From positions 62,001 to 126,000 of the forward strand of contig NZ_MATO01000034.1 in the NCBI RefSeq assembly GCF_001700325.1: a stretch of DNA of 64,000 nucleotides. Reading direction: 5' to 3'. Below, in pieces: positions 34,014 to 43,152 of the stretch. Below the pieces are notes generated by a model that was not told where the DNA came from, ran no database searches, and saw nothing but the letters and a program-made list of their open reading frames with translations. How positions within the stretch are numbered: position 1 is the stretch's first letter; the number at the start of each line of letters is the position of its first letter. Source of the DNA: Caryophanon latum (GTDB taxonomy: Bacteria > Bacillota > Bacilli > Bacillales_A > Planococcaceae). The position numbers were made by a program, and so were the translations under genes.

Positions 34014-34100
34014 TTATGTTTACGAATCGACGACAACGTATTAAAAATATGCTACACTAAAATATAACATTTCATCTAAAATTTAAAAGGAGCGTTTGCA

Positions 34101-34754
34101 ATGACAGCTACATATGCGCTACATCAATTGGCGCCATTACTTCAGATCGAAGAACAAGCCATTCTTCATTATATCGATTTAGTTCGACAGCAAGGCTATA
34201 CTTTTTTTGATTCAGAGCAAAACGAGCAGTTTTCAGCTGACGATGTGAAATTTCTTCAAACCGTTTTAATGCTTGAGCGAGAGCATGGTTTCCAAACGAC
34301 CGAAGCAATTCGCCTTGTATTGTCACCTACATTTGATATAACGACGCTGGAAAAGCCTGAGAAACGTCTTCAAACGTTACCGAAGTCTGACGAAAGTGTG
34401 CATCATTTATCTCAATCGATTGAGCTACTGGCAACACATATTTCAAAAGTAGAGCTTCAAAACGAGCAGCTGCTTAAAATTATTGAAGCGCAGCAAACAC
34501 AGCAAGAAGCGCTATTTGAGCAAAACGAAATTTTAAAGCAACAGCTTCAGCTATTATCAACTTCGATTGGCGACCAAGGCGAGCAGCAAAAAAACACGCG
34601 TCAGCTCGACCGTTTAGAGCAACAAAACGCAGCCGTTATGAACTTATTAAACCGCGTCAATACGCAGCTGCACGACCAAGAAATCGCAAAGCATGAAGAG
34701 CAAAAGCAACAAGTAGAAGTAGGATTTTTTAAACGTCTATTTTCAAAACTATAA
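34101..34754 (+). CDS. MerR-like HTH / coiled-coil protein
   Basis: A 217-residue protein. Residues 1-70 look like a MerR/RacA-type helix-turn-helix (YALHQLAPLLQIEEQAILHYIDL, then QFSADDVKFLQTVLMLERE). Residues 100-200 form a Gln-rich coiled coil with heptads. The last dozen residues (EVGFFKRLFSKL) could be an amphipathic membrane-binding tip. This resembles RacA or DUF3967 proteins, which link DNA to the cell periphery; that role is inferred. AAAGGAG precedes the ATG. Confidence 0.68.
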   Translation: MTATYALHQLAPLLQIEEQAILHYIDLVRQQGYTFFDSEQNEQFSADDVKFLQTVLMLEREHGFQTTEAIRLVLSPTFDITTLEKPEKRLQTLPKSDESVHHLSQSIELLATHISKVELQNEQLLKIIEAQQTQQEALFEQNEILKQQLQLLSTSIGDQGEQQKNTRQLDRLEQQNAAVMNLLNRVNTQLHDQEIAKHEEQKQQVEVGFFKRLFSKL

Positions 34755-34755
34755 A

Positions 34756-34799
34756 AAAGGGCTGTTCAAAAGTCGAAATCGACTTTTGGACAGCCCTTT
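34756..34799 (+). terminator. Terminator of the HTH/coiled-coil gene
   Basis: Long stem AAAGGGCTGTTC..AAAGTCGA with TCGACTTT..GGACAGCCCTTT, about 20 bp, two-base loop. Confidence 0.9.
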
Positions 34800-34852
34800 C
34801 ATTTTGCAACAGTCTTTGGATAATACGCAACATATGATGTGTACAGACAAAG

Positions 34853-34892
34853 AAAAGCTGCCCGAAAATGGCTTATCGGACAGCTCCTTTTT
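34853..34892. terminator. Terminator, mainly for the minus-strand P-loop gene
   Basis: AGCTGcCCGA pairs with TCGGaCAGCT; A run on the left and six T on the right allow either direction. Confidence 0.75.
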
Positions 34893-34905
34893 TCGTTAAA
34901 GCTAA

Positions 34906-35712
34906 CTATTCCGCAAAACGTACGTCGCGCACTACGATATGTATGTTTGCCGGTCGAAACGTAAAATGTGTAAAAAATGCATCGCTCGCTCGTCGCTGCA
35001 CATCTAACAATGCGCTCGGAATATGCGTGCGCCCATCAAATTGCACCGTTACGACGACTGTAAATTTCGGCACCGACGACGTATCGCTCAATACGCGCTC
35101 TACCTTCGCAATGGCGTCACATCGCTCAAACGAATGACGAATGAGCTCCTCATACACCTTTTGCGAAATGGCGATGACCTCGTGTTGGAAATCCGGTCGT
35201 ACAATCGTCGTCTCCCCGATTTTGCCGCGCTGTGAAATAATGTCCCAGCCCTTTTTCACAAGTCGCTTAAAAAAGTTTTGCTCCACTTGCGCATGCGGTA
35301 CTGGCATAACGTGCTGCCCTTCCGTCAATCGTACAAAGCGCGCATAATCCATTTCGTTTGCGGAACGAAACTCGTTGACGTAATGGAAGTGCTGAATATC
35401 CCCTAGCTCCAGCCGCTTCGCAATTTTTCGCGTCATTTTATCGCTCGTCCCAATGAGCATAATGCGTTCAATCGGCGCAGCAGCAATGGCGGCTTTTACG
35501 CTTTCACAATGCGCATCGTCACTAAAAATCGCACGGTGCACTGCCGTCATCGTATTTTTTTCAAACTTCGCCGAAATGCCCGCACGCTTTTGCCCATTAA
35601 TGATCAGCAACCCATCGTCAATAATGGCATCAATTTTATATGTATCTGCAAAGTAAAGCGCTACTGTACTTTTGCCTGTGCCGCTTGGTCCTGTAAATGA
35701 ATAAATGTCCAA
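34906..35712 (-). CDS. P-loop NTPase with C-terminal Asp23-like domain
   Basis: About 268 residues. Walker A is FTGPSGTGKST at the very N-terminus, with a strand ending IIDDGLLIINGQKRAG as a possible Walker B, so a small nucleotide kinase-like fold is likely. The last 90 residues (EVIAISQKVYEEL, VVVTVQFDGRTHIPS, DVQRRASDAFF, NIHIVV) follow the alkaline-shock Asp23/Gls24 pattern. The fusion is unusual. Start: a TTG at 35712, spaced eight bases from AAGGGG, fits better than the GTG at 35721. Function unknown. Confidence 0.65.
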   Translation of the reverse strand: MDIYSFTGPSGTGKSTVALYFADTYKIDAIIDDGLLIINGQKRAGISAKFEKNTMTAVHRAIFSDDAHCESVKAAIAAAPIERIMLIGTSDKMTRKIAKRLELGDIQHFHYVNEFRSANEMDYARFVRLTEGQHVMPVPHAQVEQNFFKRLVKKGWDIISQRGKIGETTIVRPDFQHEVIAISQKVYEELIRHSFERCDAIAKVERVLSDTSSVPKFTVVVTVQFDGRTHIPSALLDVQRRASDAFFTHFTFRPANIHIVVRDVRFAE

Positions 35713-35839
35713 ACCTCTCACCCCTTAAATATGCTACATTATACCACGAACTAACTGAAAAATAAGAGCTCCCTCTTTTTTCAGAAAATAACTAAGCATT
35801 GTGCGCCGCTTGTGCTAAAATATGTTTTACAACCAAGCA

Positions 35840-36027
35840 TATTGATTAGCTAACAAGTTGGCGGCTCGCGTTCCTCGGGCTCGGCGGCGAACACGATATT
35901 GACCTTGACACATAAGCTGTTCTAAAAGGAGTCTCGTCGCATGCGATCTGCCACTACAGATAGTACGTTTATTTTAATTTACTTCTTGTAAACGAGCGAT
36001 TTCGCTATATAAACTGGCTAATTAACA
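35840..36027. repeat. Family A intergenic repeat
   Basis: 188 bp bounded by TATTGATTAGCTA (35840-35852) and TGGCTAATTAACA (36015-36027), close to the 13-base terminal repeats at 53293. Internal GGCGGCTCGCGTTCCTCGGG and GGAGTCTCG strings are shared with other copies in the family. Confidence 0.75.
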
Positions 36028-36062
36028 CGTATGTTTTACAACTTACTTAGGAGTGTTTTCAC

Positions 36063-37220
36063 GTGAACTTTCATATTGCAAAAAAAATGCAGCGTTTCCC
36101 AAATTCCATTTTCGGTGATTTAAAAGCCGCAACGATCGAAGCAACGCAGCAAGGTAAAACGATTATCGATTTAAGCCTCGGCTCACCTGATTTACCACCG
36201 CATGAGGCTGTGCGCCGCGTGCTAAGCGAGGAAGCCGCAAAGCCATCGTCATACGGCTACACATTAACAGGTACGATGAACTTTTACGAAGCGGTGGCAC
36301 GCTACTATAAACGCCGCAGCGATGTCGAGCTAAACCCAGCAACGAACATTATTCAAACGATCGGCTCTCAAGAAGGGCTCGTGCATTTACCGGTCGCATT
36401 TTGTGACCTAGGTGACATCGTGCTAACGACGAACCCTGCGTATGTCGCGTACGATGCCGGCATTGCGCTTGCTGGTGCGACGAGCTACTACATGCCACTT
36501 ACGAAAGAAAATGACTATTTGCCAGATTTATCGGCCATTCCACAAGATGTAGCAGAAAAAGCGCGCCTGCTCATTTTAAACTTACCAGGAAACCCAGTGC
36601 CTGCGATGCCGACGACGGCGTATTTTGAAGAAGTTGTCGCATTTGCGAAAAAGCACAACATTATCGTATTGCATGATGCGGCGTATTCGGAGTTTTATTT
36701 TGAGGGCGATCGTCCGCTGAGCTTTTTATCAACGCCTGGTGCAATGGAAGTCGGGCTTGAAATTAACTCGTTATCAAAAAGCTTTAGCTTAGCGGGTACA
36801 CGCATTGCGTACATCGCTGGCAACGCGGACATGATTGCCGTATTAAAACAATTAAAGTCAAACTTAGATTTCGGTATTTTCGAGGCGGTGCAAACAGCTG
36901 CTGTCACAGCACTTGATTTAGCCGAGGACATTACGGCGTCACTGCGCGAAACGTTTGCGGCGCGTCATCGTACGTTAATGAACGGCTTGCAAGCAATTGG
37001 CTGGGACGTCGCTCCGTCAAACGGCGGCATGTTCGTCTGGGCGAAATATCCGCAAAGCTTCACGAGCGAGGAAATGGCGTTTCACTGCATTCGCGAAGTC
37101 GGTGTCGTAACGGTACCAGGCACAGCGTTTGGCACAGCAGGAGAAGGTTATTTACGCTTAGCGCTCGTACAAAGCGAGGAGAAGCTAAACGAAGCAGTCG
37201 CACGTCTTAAAATGATTTAG
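36063..37220 (+). CDS. PLP-dependent class I/II aminotransferase
   Basis: A 385-residue fold-type I aminotransferase. Signature segments are DLSLGSPDLPPHEAVRR, SYGYTLTGTMNFYEAV, LNLPGNPVPA, HDAAYSEFYF (Asp/Tyr contacts to PLP) and the Schiff-base lysine in NSLSKSFSLAGTRIAY. Overall closest in style to the aspartate/LL-diaminopimelate or PatA-like group; the substrate cannot be read from sequence. Start is GTG with AGGAGTG ahead. Monocistronic, strong terminator. Confidence 0.88.
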   Translation: MNFHIAKKMQRFPNSIFGDLKAATIEATQQGKTIIDLSLGSPDLPPHEAVRRVLSEEAAKPSSYGYTLTGTMNFYEAVARYYKRRSDVELNPATNIIQTIGSQEGLVHLPVAFCDLGDIVLTTNPAYVAYDAGIALAGATSYYMPLTKENDYLPDLSAIPQDVAEKARLLILNLPGNPVPAMPTTAYFEEVVAFAKKHNIIVLHDAAYSEFYFEGDRPLSFLSTPGAMEVGLEINSLSKSFSLAGTRIAYIAGNADMIAVLKQLKSNLDFGIFEAVQTAAVTALDLAEDITASLRETFAARHRTLMNGLQAIGWDVAPSNGGMFVWAKYPQSFTSEEMAFHCIREVGVVTVPGTAFGTAGEGYLRLALVQSEEKLNEAVARLKMI

Positions 37221-37230
37221 CCGTAAATAA

Positions 37231-37266
37231 CAAAAAGCACCTAGATTCCGGTCTAGGTGCTTTTTT
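37231..37266 (+). terminator. Terminator of the aminotransferase gene
   Basis: AAAAAGCACCTAGA pairs with TCTAGGTGCTTTTT, six-base loop. Confidence 0.93.
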
Positions 37267-37518
37267 ATTACTTTATGCGTCTTCTTTTTCAATATAAACG
37301 ATACAAACTCGATTCGCAAGCAATGACACAATTTTATCCAATATGTGCCACTGCAACATTTCCAATATTGTTCCGCGCATTTCACTACTTCTTACTACAC
37401 GACATATAAAAAACGTTCAAAAATTGATATTTCGCCCACTTTTTATTAATTATCCACTCTTTTTATTCGACACAAGCGTCTAAAAAAAGTATTATCGCCT
37501 TATTTTGAGCCAAAAGTA

Positions 37519-37546
37519 TTGCTTTCTAACTGAAAACAATTATCAT
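37519..37546 (+). promoter_or_regulatory. Promoter of the heme monooxygenase gene
   Basis: TTGCTT (37519-37524), 16-base spacer, TATCAT (37541-37546). A Fur box covers the spacer and the -10. Confidence 0.5.
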
Positions 37547-37561
37547 TGAAAATGAATCTCA
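37531..37561. promoter_or_regulatory. Tandem Fur boxes
   Basis: TGAAAACAATTATCA (37531-37545) matches the Bacillus 7-1-7 Fur consensus TGATAATNATTATCA at 12 of 14 positions. A second, TGAAAATGAATCTCA (37547-37561), matches at 11 of 14. They are 16 bp apart and overlap the -10, so iron-loaded Fur would block transcription. Confidence 0.75.
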
Positions 37562-37588
37562 TTACTATTTGAAGGAGTTAGATTACTT

Positions 37589-37918
37589 ATGATGACAGTT
37601 ACAAATCGATTTAAATTAGTAAAAGGTATGGCAGCACGCATGGCACCTGCGTTCGTTCAACAAAATGGCTTAGAGCAGTTTAAAGGGTTCCGCGGCATCG
37701 AAATTAACGTGTCAACGCAGTTTGAAGAATACGATGAAATGAACGTTATGATGTACTGGGATACGCGCGAAGACTTCGACGTATGGCACAACTCAGATCA
37801 CTTCAAAAACTCACATAAGCGTGAGCAACAAAAAGACGGCGAAGCGAAAAAAGCGTCACCTATTATTGACAACACTGTCATTTATGCAGACGTTGTAGCG
37901 GAATTAGTAATGAACTAA
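37589..37918 (+). CDS. Heme-degrading monooxygenase (HmoA/IsdG-like, ABM fold)
   Basis: A 109-residue antibiotic biosynthesis monooxygenase-fold protein like Bacillus HmoA. The heme-oxygenase residues are in place: Asn in VTNRFKLVKG near residue 5, Trp in DVWHNSD and His in FKNSHKR near the C-terminus. It would open heme to release iron. The tandem Fur boxes upstream support an iron-starvation role. Two adjacent ATG codons (37589 and 37592) follow GAAGGAG. Confidence 0.85.
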   Translation: MMTVTNRFKLVKGMAARMAPAFVQQNGLEQFKGFRGIEINVSTQFEEYDEMNVMMYWDTREDFDVWHNSDHFKNSHKREQQKDGEAKKASPIIDNTVIYADVVAELVMN

Positions 37919-37922
37919 GTTC

Positions 37923-37966
37923 AAAAAAAGCTGTGTTCGTTGTCGATGTCGACGTTGAACACAGCT
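37923..37966. terminator. Bidirectional terminator
   Basis: AGCTGTGTTC with GAACACAGCT, plus inner pairing; seven A precede it. It serves the minus-strand AI-2E transporter gene and the heme monooxygenase gene. Confidence 0.82.
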
Positions 37967-37971
37967 CCATT

Positions 37972-39216
37972 TTAGTTATTTTCCTCTGTACCGAACGGCG
38001 TCTCAATTTCATGTCGCTCGTATCGATATTGCTCTTCATCTTCAAAACGATTATATCGCTTTTTAAACATGCGGAATAAATGCGTAATGAGCACTTTAAG
38101 TAGCGCATATCCTGGAATACCTAAAATAACACCTGGTACCCCAAATAGCGAGCCCGCTGTTAACAACACGAAAATAATCGTAATTGGATGAATCGCTAAC
38201 GAGCGCCCCATAATTTGTGGTGAAATGAACTTCCCTTCCACGAGCTGCACAATCGTCCACACGATCGCTAATTTAATCAGCATGAACGGTGACGAAACGA
38301 TCGCGATAATAACCGCGGGCGTAATCGCAATAACCGGACCTAAATATGGTACGACAGACGTTACCATCGCAAGCGAGCCGAGTAAAAACGCATACGGCAT
38401 GCCGATAATGAAAAAGCCAATCGTAATCATCACACCGATACAAATCGCTACTAAAATTTGTCCTTGGACGTATGAGCTAATTTGCTTGTCCATGTCAGAC
38501 ATGATCTCGCCAACTTCCTCACGCCCACGCTTTGGGAAAATGTTCAGCACGAAATTCGGCAACTTCTCGCCTTCCCATAATAAATAAAACAAAATAAACG
38601 GCACGATAACAAGCGATAAAACGAAGCCCGTTAACGCACTGACAAAGCCGGTAATACCGGACGCTAAGTTTTGTGCAAGTGACGCGAACGTATCGCGCAC
38701 CGTCGTAATTAAGTCGTTTGAAATATCTTGTGCAATCGTCATATAGTCGATATTATAGCGGTCAAAATATTCATCAAAGCGCGAATTTTTTATGTAGTCG
38801 ACCGTATTGTTAATGACGCTACCTAAATAGTTCGGTAACTCCTGCGTTAAGTCCGTGAACTGGTCACGTAAAAACGGGAATACGAGTAAAATGAGCAGCG
38901 TAAGCGCCCCGATTCCTCCGATGAAGATGATTAAAATACTCCAGCCTTTTGGTATGCGCCATCTCATCATTAAGCGCAAAATCGGTCGCAGTAAGTAGTA
39001 CAAAATAAGACCTAGCACACCAGGTAAAATGACGACTTCTACGAGCACTTGTAGCGGATGGAAAATAAATGAAATTTTATCAAAAATAAAAATAATACAG
39101 CCGCATAATAAAATTAAAATCGCTGTAAATAATACGTTGCGCCCGCCTAAAAAGCGAATGAATTTCGTCTCTAAAAACCCTTGCCGCTTTTGCGGTTCTT
39201 GCGGATTTTCTTTCAT
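37972..39216 (-). CDS. AI-2E family transporter (PerM/YdbI-like)
   Basis: A 414-residue polytopic membrane protein of the AI-2 exporter (UPF0118/PerM) family. About eight helices, with the family core in the last third (YLGPVIAITPAVIIAIVSSP, GKFISPQIMGRSLAIHPI, LFGVPGVILGIPGYALLKV). The substrate is unproven in most members; some are Na+/H+ antiporters. The frame opens at a GTG at 39228, but AAAGGTG spaced nine bases from the ATG at 39216 is preferred. Confidence 0.88.
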   Translation of the reverse strand: MKENPQEPQKRQGFLETKFIRFLGGRNVLFTAILILLCGCIIFIFDKISFIFHPLQVLVEVVILPGVLGLILYYLLRPILRLMMRWRIPKGWSILIIFIGGIGALTLLILLVFPFLRDQFTDLTQELPNYLGSVINNTVDYIKNSRFDEYFDRYNIDYMTIAQDISNDLITTVRDTFASLAQNLASGITGFVSALTGFVLSLVIVPFILFYLLWEGEKLPNFVLNIFPKRGREEVGEIMSDMDKQISSYVQGQILVAICIGVMITIGFFIIGMPYAFLLGSLAMVTSVVPYLGPVIAITPAVIIAIVSSPFMLIKLAIVWTIVQLVEGKFISPQIMGRSLAIHPITIIFVLLTAGSLFGVPGVILGIPGYALLKVLITHLFRMFKKRYNRFEDEEQYRYERHEIETPFGTEENN

Positions 39217-39281
39217 CTTGATCAACACCTTTCAAACATTACAGTAGTGCTAGTGTATCACGAAAGAAAAGAGGAGCGCCA

Positions 39282-40292
39282 TTATTCAGACGCTCCAATA
39301 AATTCTTTAATTTTTCGTGTATTTGTATCGACATTAACGTCAAGTACTAGGCCGTATGTTGGATCGCGGTAATCGACGTACGAGCCTTCTACTGGTACAG
39401 TCATGCCCTCCACATCAAGCGAGCCTTCTGTAATGAGCTTCACTAAGTAGCCAATTTGCTCCGACGTTTGTAAGTCTGTGCTGACGTAGCCTTGCATTGC
39501 GCCAATAAGCTTCGGTGCTTGCATTAACGTCGTCGTCGATAACAATTGCTCTTTTAACGCCGTCACGACTTGTTGCTGACGACGAACGCGACCGAAATCA
39601 CCTTCTGCATCGGCACGGAATCTCGCATAGCCAAGTAGCTCCTGACCGTTTAAGTTATGTACACCTTCGTATAACTGCACATAAATTTTTTCAGACATAT
39701 CTTTTTCGACATCAATTGTAATGCCGTCTGGTGCGATTATATCAATCATTTTTTCAAATGACACAAAATCAATCATCGCGTAATGGTGAATTGGTAACTC
39801 AAACATTTCCTCTAGCGTATCTGCTAATAGCTGTGCGCCCCCGTGATAATACGCAGCGTTTAACTTTTGCTGGTCGTGCCCTGGAATGTCCGCATAAATG
39901 TCGCGCATAAATGAAATGGTGCGCAGCTTATTTGCTTCCTTATCCCAACTAATGACCATAATTGAGTCTGAGCGTGATTGCTCCTCGCCTCGGCTATCGA
40001 CTCCGATTAATAAAAAGTTTTCGGTTCTATTCGTCACTTTTGCGCCGGTAAATAACAGCTCTTCCTCTGTTAATTCACGCTCTTCAATCGCCATTCCTTG
40101 CCCTTCTTTGAATTGGTAATATGAATAGCCTCCTACTGTGAAAATAATGAGCAGCAGTAGCCAAAAGAGGCGACGATACACGAATGTGTTATTCTTTTTT
40201 TTCGGTGGCTGCTTTTGCGTTGGCGCCTTTTGTTTCATACGTTGTTGGCGCTCACTCTTTAAGCGCTCAGTTCGAGATAATTTGTCTGGCAT
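39282..40292 (-). CDS. LytR-CpsA-Psr (LCP) family wall-polymer ligase
   Basis: A 336-residue membrane-anchored enzyme attaching teichoic acid or other anionic polymer to peptidoglycan. One N-terminal transmembrane helix (RRLFWLLLLIIFTVGGYSYY, about 43-62) with a basic cytoplasmic tail, then the LCP domain: NFLLIGVDSR, RSDSIMVI, FMRDIYADIPG, KLNAAYYHGG, GYARFRADAEGDFGR and RQQQVV, covering the Arg and Asp residues that bind the polyprenyl phosphate. TAGGAGG precedes the ATG. Confidence 0.92.
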   Translation of the reverse strand: MPDKLSRTERLKSERQQRMKQKAPTQKQPPKKKNNTFVYRRLFWLLLLIIFTVGGYSYYQFKEGQGMAIEERELTEEELLFTGAKVTNRTENFLLIGVDSRGEEQSRSDSIMVISWDKEANKLRTISFMRDIYADIPGHDQQKLNAAYYHGGAQLLADTLEEMFELPIHHYAMIDFVSFEKMIDIIAPDGITIDVEKDMSEKIYVQLYEGVHNLNGQELLGYARFRADAEGDFGRVRRQQQVVTALKEQLLSTTTLMQAPKLIGAMQGYVSTDLQTSEQIGYLVKLITEGSLDVEGMTVPVEGSYVDYRDPTYGLVLDVNVDTNTRKIKEFIGASE

Positions 40293-40455
40293 AAAAAAAT
40301 CCTCCTACTTGTGTTCTAGGACGCACGGCGGCAAAAAGAGTTCCTTGCTGTATTATACATGTTTATTCGTATATTTGAAAAATCATTTTACTAGTAAGCG
40401 CACATAAAGCATGCTACAATGAAAAACAATTTACATAGTAATAGAGGTGTTTTAC

Positions 40456-40974
40456 ATGGCATTCGCAACATTTGCTGGTGGCTGCTTTTGGTGTATGGTC
40501 AAGCCATTCGATCAATGGGACGGCATTGAAAAAGTTGTATCTGGCTACATGGGTGGGCATTTACAAAACCCGACGTACGAGGACGTAAAGTCTGGCACGT
40601 CTGGACATGTCGAAGTTGTGCAAATTACGTTTGATGAAACAATCTTTTCGTACGAGGAGCTGCTCAACATTTACTGGATGCAAATCGATCCAACCGATGC
40701 AGGCGGGCAATTTCACGACCGCGGCGAATCGTATCAAACGGTCATTTTCGTGCATGACGAACAGCAGCGCGAGCAAGCAGAAGCTTCAAAAGCCGCACTA
40801 GCTGCGAGCGGGCGCTTCAAAAAGCCAATCGTCACACAAATTCGTGAGGCGGACGTGTTTTATGAGGCAGAAGCGTATCATCAAGACTATTATAAGCGTG
40901 AAAAAGCACATTACGAGCAAGACCGTAAGCAATCTGGGCGCGATGAGTTTTTAGAGGCGCATTGGGAGAAGTAA
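40456..40974 (+). CDS. msrA: Peptide-methionine (S)-S-oxide reductase
   Basis: A 172-residue MsrA repairing methionine-S-sulfoxide. The catalytic motif GGCFWC has the nucleophile Cys at residue 10; [16 protein letters not shown] and [17 protein letters not shown] are the conserved substrate-pocket segments. The frame starts nine bases earlier at a TTT-preceded ATG, but AGAGGTG fits the ATG at 40456. No msrB is adjacent. Confidence 0.93.
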   Translation: MAFATFAGGCFWCMVKPFDQWDGIEKVVSGYMGGHLQNPTYEDVKSGTSGHVEVVQITFDETIFSYEELLNIYWMQIDPTDAGGQFHDRGESYQTVIFVHDEQQREQAEASKAALAASGRFKKPIVTQIREADVFYEAEAYHQDYYKREKAHYEQDRKQSGRDEFLEAHWEK

Positions 40975-40991
40975 ACGTATGAAATCAAGCA

Positions 40992-41202
40992 GGTTGATAC
41001 ACCAGTAAATAGGCAGTGAACTTGTTGCGGCTCGCTTTCCTGGGGCTCGGCTCAAGCCTCCTCGCTACGCTGTGGGGTCTTGAGACACGAGCTTTTCCCC
41101 AAGGAGTCTCGCCGCCTGTTCACTGCCCTTACGATGCTGCATGTATTTCATGGTTGTTGCTCAAAACAATCGATTTAGCGGTATAAAAGAGCGTATCAAC
41201 AC
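40992..41202. repeat. Family A intergenic repeat
   Basis: About 210 bp; outer ends TTGATAC (40994-41000) and GTATCAA (41193-41199), with an inner inverted repeat GGCAGTGAAC with GTTCACTGCC. The core (reverse complement GGCGGCGAGACTCCTTGGGG and CTCAAGACCCC) matches the core of the copy at 53293. Confidence 0.78.
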
Positions 41203-41221
41203 ATCTAATATGAAATGAAAC

Positions 41222-41267
41222 AAATGCTATCAGGAGACTGAAAACTTCCTGATAGCATTTTCTTTTT
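41222..41267 (+). terminator. Terminator, msrA side
   Basis: A perfect 14-bp stem AAATGCTATCAGGA with TCCTGATAGCATTT, then TTCTTTTT. Lies beyond the repeat that separates it from msrA. Confidence 0.85.
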
Positions 41268-41299
41268 GTAGCCTTCGATAAGCGAACGAATTTCAGACG

Positions 41300-41854
41300 T
41301 TATGACAACGCTCGCACGCGGGCAACGAGCTTATCGTAAATCGGCTTCATATGCTCCTCTTTCACGTGCGCATGCAGCTCGTCAATCGCTAGCCACGCGA
41401 CACCGCTCGTCTCCTCCTCGTTTAACGTCACAGCCGCCGCTTCGTCCGCCTCAAACGCATACGTCACGTTCAAATGTAAATGCGACGAAATGAACTGCCC
41501 TTTTTTGACGTGTGCTGGGACGTTTAACACATCAAGCGAAATGATGTCTCGTGTAATCGGCGTTGCGTGCACGCCTGTTTCCTCTAGCACCTCGCGCGTT
41601 GCAACCGAAAGCAAGTCTGCTTCCCCGTCCGCGTGACCACCCGTCCAGCCCCACGAATCGTAAATGTTATGATAAATCATTAAAACGTGCGTGCGCGCCG
41701 CATTAAAAATCATACCTGACGACGTAAAGTGCGCAATCGTGTTGTTGCGCGTGAGCACATCGTCAAACGCCTCGATGCATGCGAGCATTTGGCGCTGATC
41801 GGCACGCTCCTGCTCGTTCGCCGGCTCATATTGTGCAATGAATTGTTCCATCAT
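41300..41854 (-). CDS. Nudix hydrolase
   Basis: A 184-residue nucleotide-diphosphate hydrolase of unknown substrate. The Nudix box is GGHADGEADLLSVATREVLEETG; compared with the canonical spacing, the first glutamate is displaced by one position, but the REVLEETG metal site is intact. N-terminal 45 residues are an extra helical segment. GGAAGTGG precedes the ATG. Confidence 0.85.
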   Translation of the reverse strand: MMEQFIAQYEPANEQERADQRQMLACIEAFDDVLTRNNTIAHFTSSGMIFNAARTHVLMIYHNIYDSWGWTGGHADGEADLLSVATREVLEETGVHATPITRDIISLDVLNVPAHVKKGQFISSHLHLNVTYAFEADEAAAVTLNEEETSGVAWLAIDELHAHVKEEHMKPIYDKLVARVRALS

Positions 41855-41951
41855 GTTTCCACTTCCTTTTCACTACTACATTAAAATAAAACGAAACAAA
41901 GTGCAATTTTCGTCGTATATATAACTAACGACAAAAATAGGAGGGCATGAC

Positions 41952-42749
41952 ATGAACAACCACGAAATCGATTATCAAATTTTAGGCGAAAGCATGCAAT
42001 TTGTTGAGGTGGAGCTTGATCCGAACGAAACGGTCATTGCCGAAGCTGGCGCGCTCATGATGATGGAAGACGACATCGAAATGGAAACGATTTTTGGAGA
42101 CGGCTCAAAAAACGACAGCGGTGGCATTATGAGCCGTTTAATCGGTGCGGGTAAGCGTTTAATTACAGGCGAAAGCTTATTTATGACGACGTTTACGAAC
42201 AAAGGGCATCAAAAACGCCACGTCTACTTCGCCTCACCGTACCCTGGTGAAATTTTGCCGATGGATTTAAGCGAGCTCAACGGCAAAATCATTTGTCAAA
42301 AGGATGCATTTTTAGCAGCGGCCAAAGGAGTCGAGGTGGGCATTGAGTTTCAGCGCAAGCTCGGCGCAGGGTTCTTCGGCGGTGAAGGGTTCATTATGCA
42401 AAAGCTCGAAGGAGACGGCATGGCGTTCATTCACGCAGGCGGCACGATTTGTCAGCGTGAGCTCGCACCAGGTGAAAAGCTGCGCATCGACACAGGCTGC
42501 TTAGTGGCGATGACCGCAAACGTTGATTATGATATTCAAATGGTGAGCGGTGTGAAAACGGCGCTATTTGGCGGTGAAGGACTGTTTTTTGCAACGCTAC
42601 AAGGTCCAGGAACCGTTTGGGTGCAATCATTGCCGTTTAGCCGCTTAGCAAGTCGCGTCTTCGCAGCAGCACCAGTATCACAAGGTGGCGGTGGCCAAAG
42701 CAGCGATGAAGGCGGTCTTGGTGGTATGTTCAACATGTTTAACCGCTAA
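41952..42749 (+). CDS. AIM24 / TIGR00266 family protein
   Basis: A 265-residue beta-prism-like protein of the AIM24 family (TIGR00266). Typical segments are [48 protein letters not shown]-like [10 protein letters not shown] and [24 protein letters not shown]. The Gly/Ser-rich C-terminus is also usual. Function unknown; possibly membrane associated. AGGAGGG precedes the ATG. Followed by a terminator shared with the convergent XRE gene. Confidence 0.88.
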   Translation: MNNHEIDYQILGESMQFVEVELDPNETVIAEAGALMMMEDDIEMETIFGDGSKNDSGGIMSRLIGAGKRLITGESLFMTTFTNKGHQKRHVYFASPYPGEILPMDLSELNGKIICQKDAFLAAAKGVEVGIEFQRKLGAGFFGGEGFIMQKLEGDGMAFIHAGGTICQRELAPGEKLRIDTGCLVAMTANVDYDIQMVSGVKTALFGGEGLFFATLQGPGTVWVQSLPFSRLASRVFAAAPVSQGGGGQSSDEGGLGGMFNMFNR

Positions 42750-43015
42750 TACAATGAGGGCACGAGAAGCGATGGATGCTTCCCGTGCCCTTTTCGCGGA
42801 ATGCCGACGCCTGCTTCCTCTTCGTTATGATGCACTAACGCATCGAGCGTCACATCAAAAAACTTCGCAATGTTCATACTATGTTGCAGGTCGGGTGTCG
42901 ATTCGCCTTTTTCCCATTTCGCAATGACTTGGCGCGATACGTTTAACTCGTGCGCCAATTGCTCCTGCGTTAAGTTGTGTCGTTTTCGTAATGAGCATAA
43001 ATTCATATTCATCAT
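42746..43015 (-). CDS. XRE-family regulator, C-terminally truncated
   Basis: About 89 residues. Residues 3-60 are a clear Cro/C1 helix-turn-helix ([35 protein letters not shown]). Relatives in Bacillales continue from GIPPKGKH.FG into an AbrB-like swapped-hairpin domain of about 45 residues. Here [12 protein letters not shown] is followed by eight unrelated codons read through the terminator hairpin of the neighbouring gene, then stop. The AbrB part is therefore missing. ATG codons at 43024, 43015, 43012 and 43006 are possible; 43015 is best spaced from AAGGAGAGG. Confidence 0.72.
   Translation of the reverse strand: MMNMNLCSLRKRHNLTQEQLAHELNVSRQVIAKWEKGESTPDLQHSMNIAKFFDVTLDALVHHNEEEAGVGIPRKGHGKHPSLLVPSLY
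42758..42794. terminator. Terminator of the AIM24 gene, inside the XRE 3' end
   Basis: GGGCACGaGAAGC pairs with GCTTCcCGTGCCC, followed by TTTT. The minus-strand XRE frame runs through it. Confidence 0.85.
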
Positions 43016-43152
43016 ACTTTTCATCCTCTCCTTCTCTATTATAAACAAGCAGTAACGCGCAAATCTACCAACGAACGCTAACATCGATGTTACGTTTCGT
43101 GGCATGTTATGATATTACGTTGCGGTATAATAACTGAAAGGGGGAATGTTTC

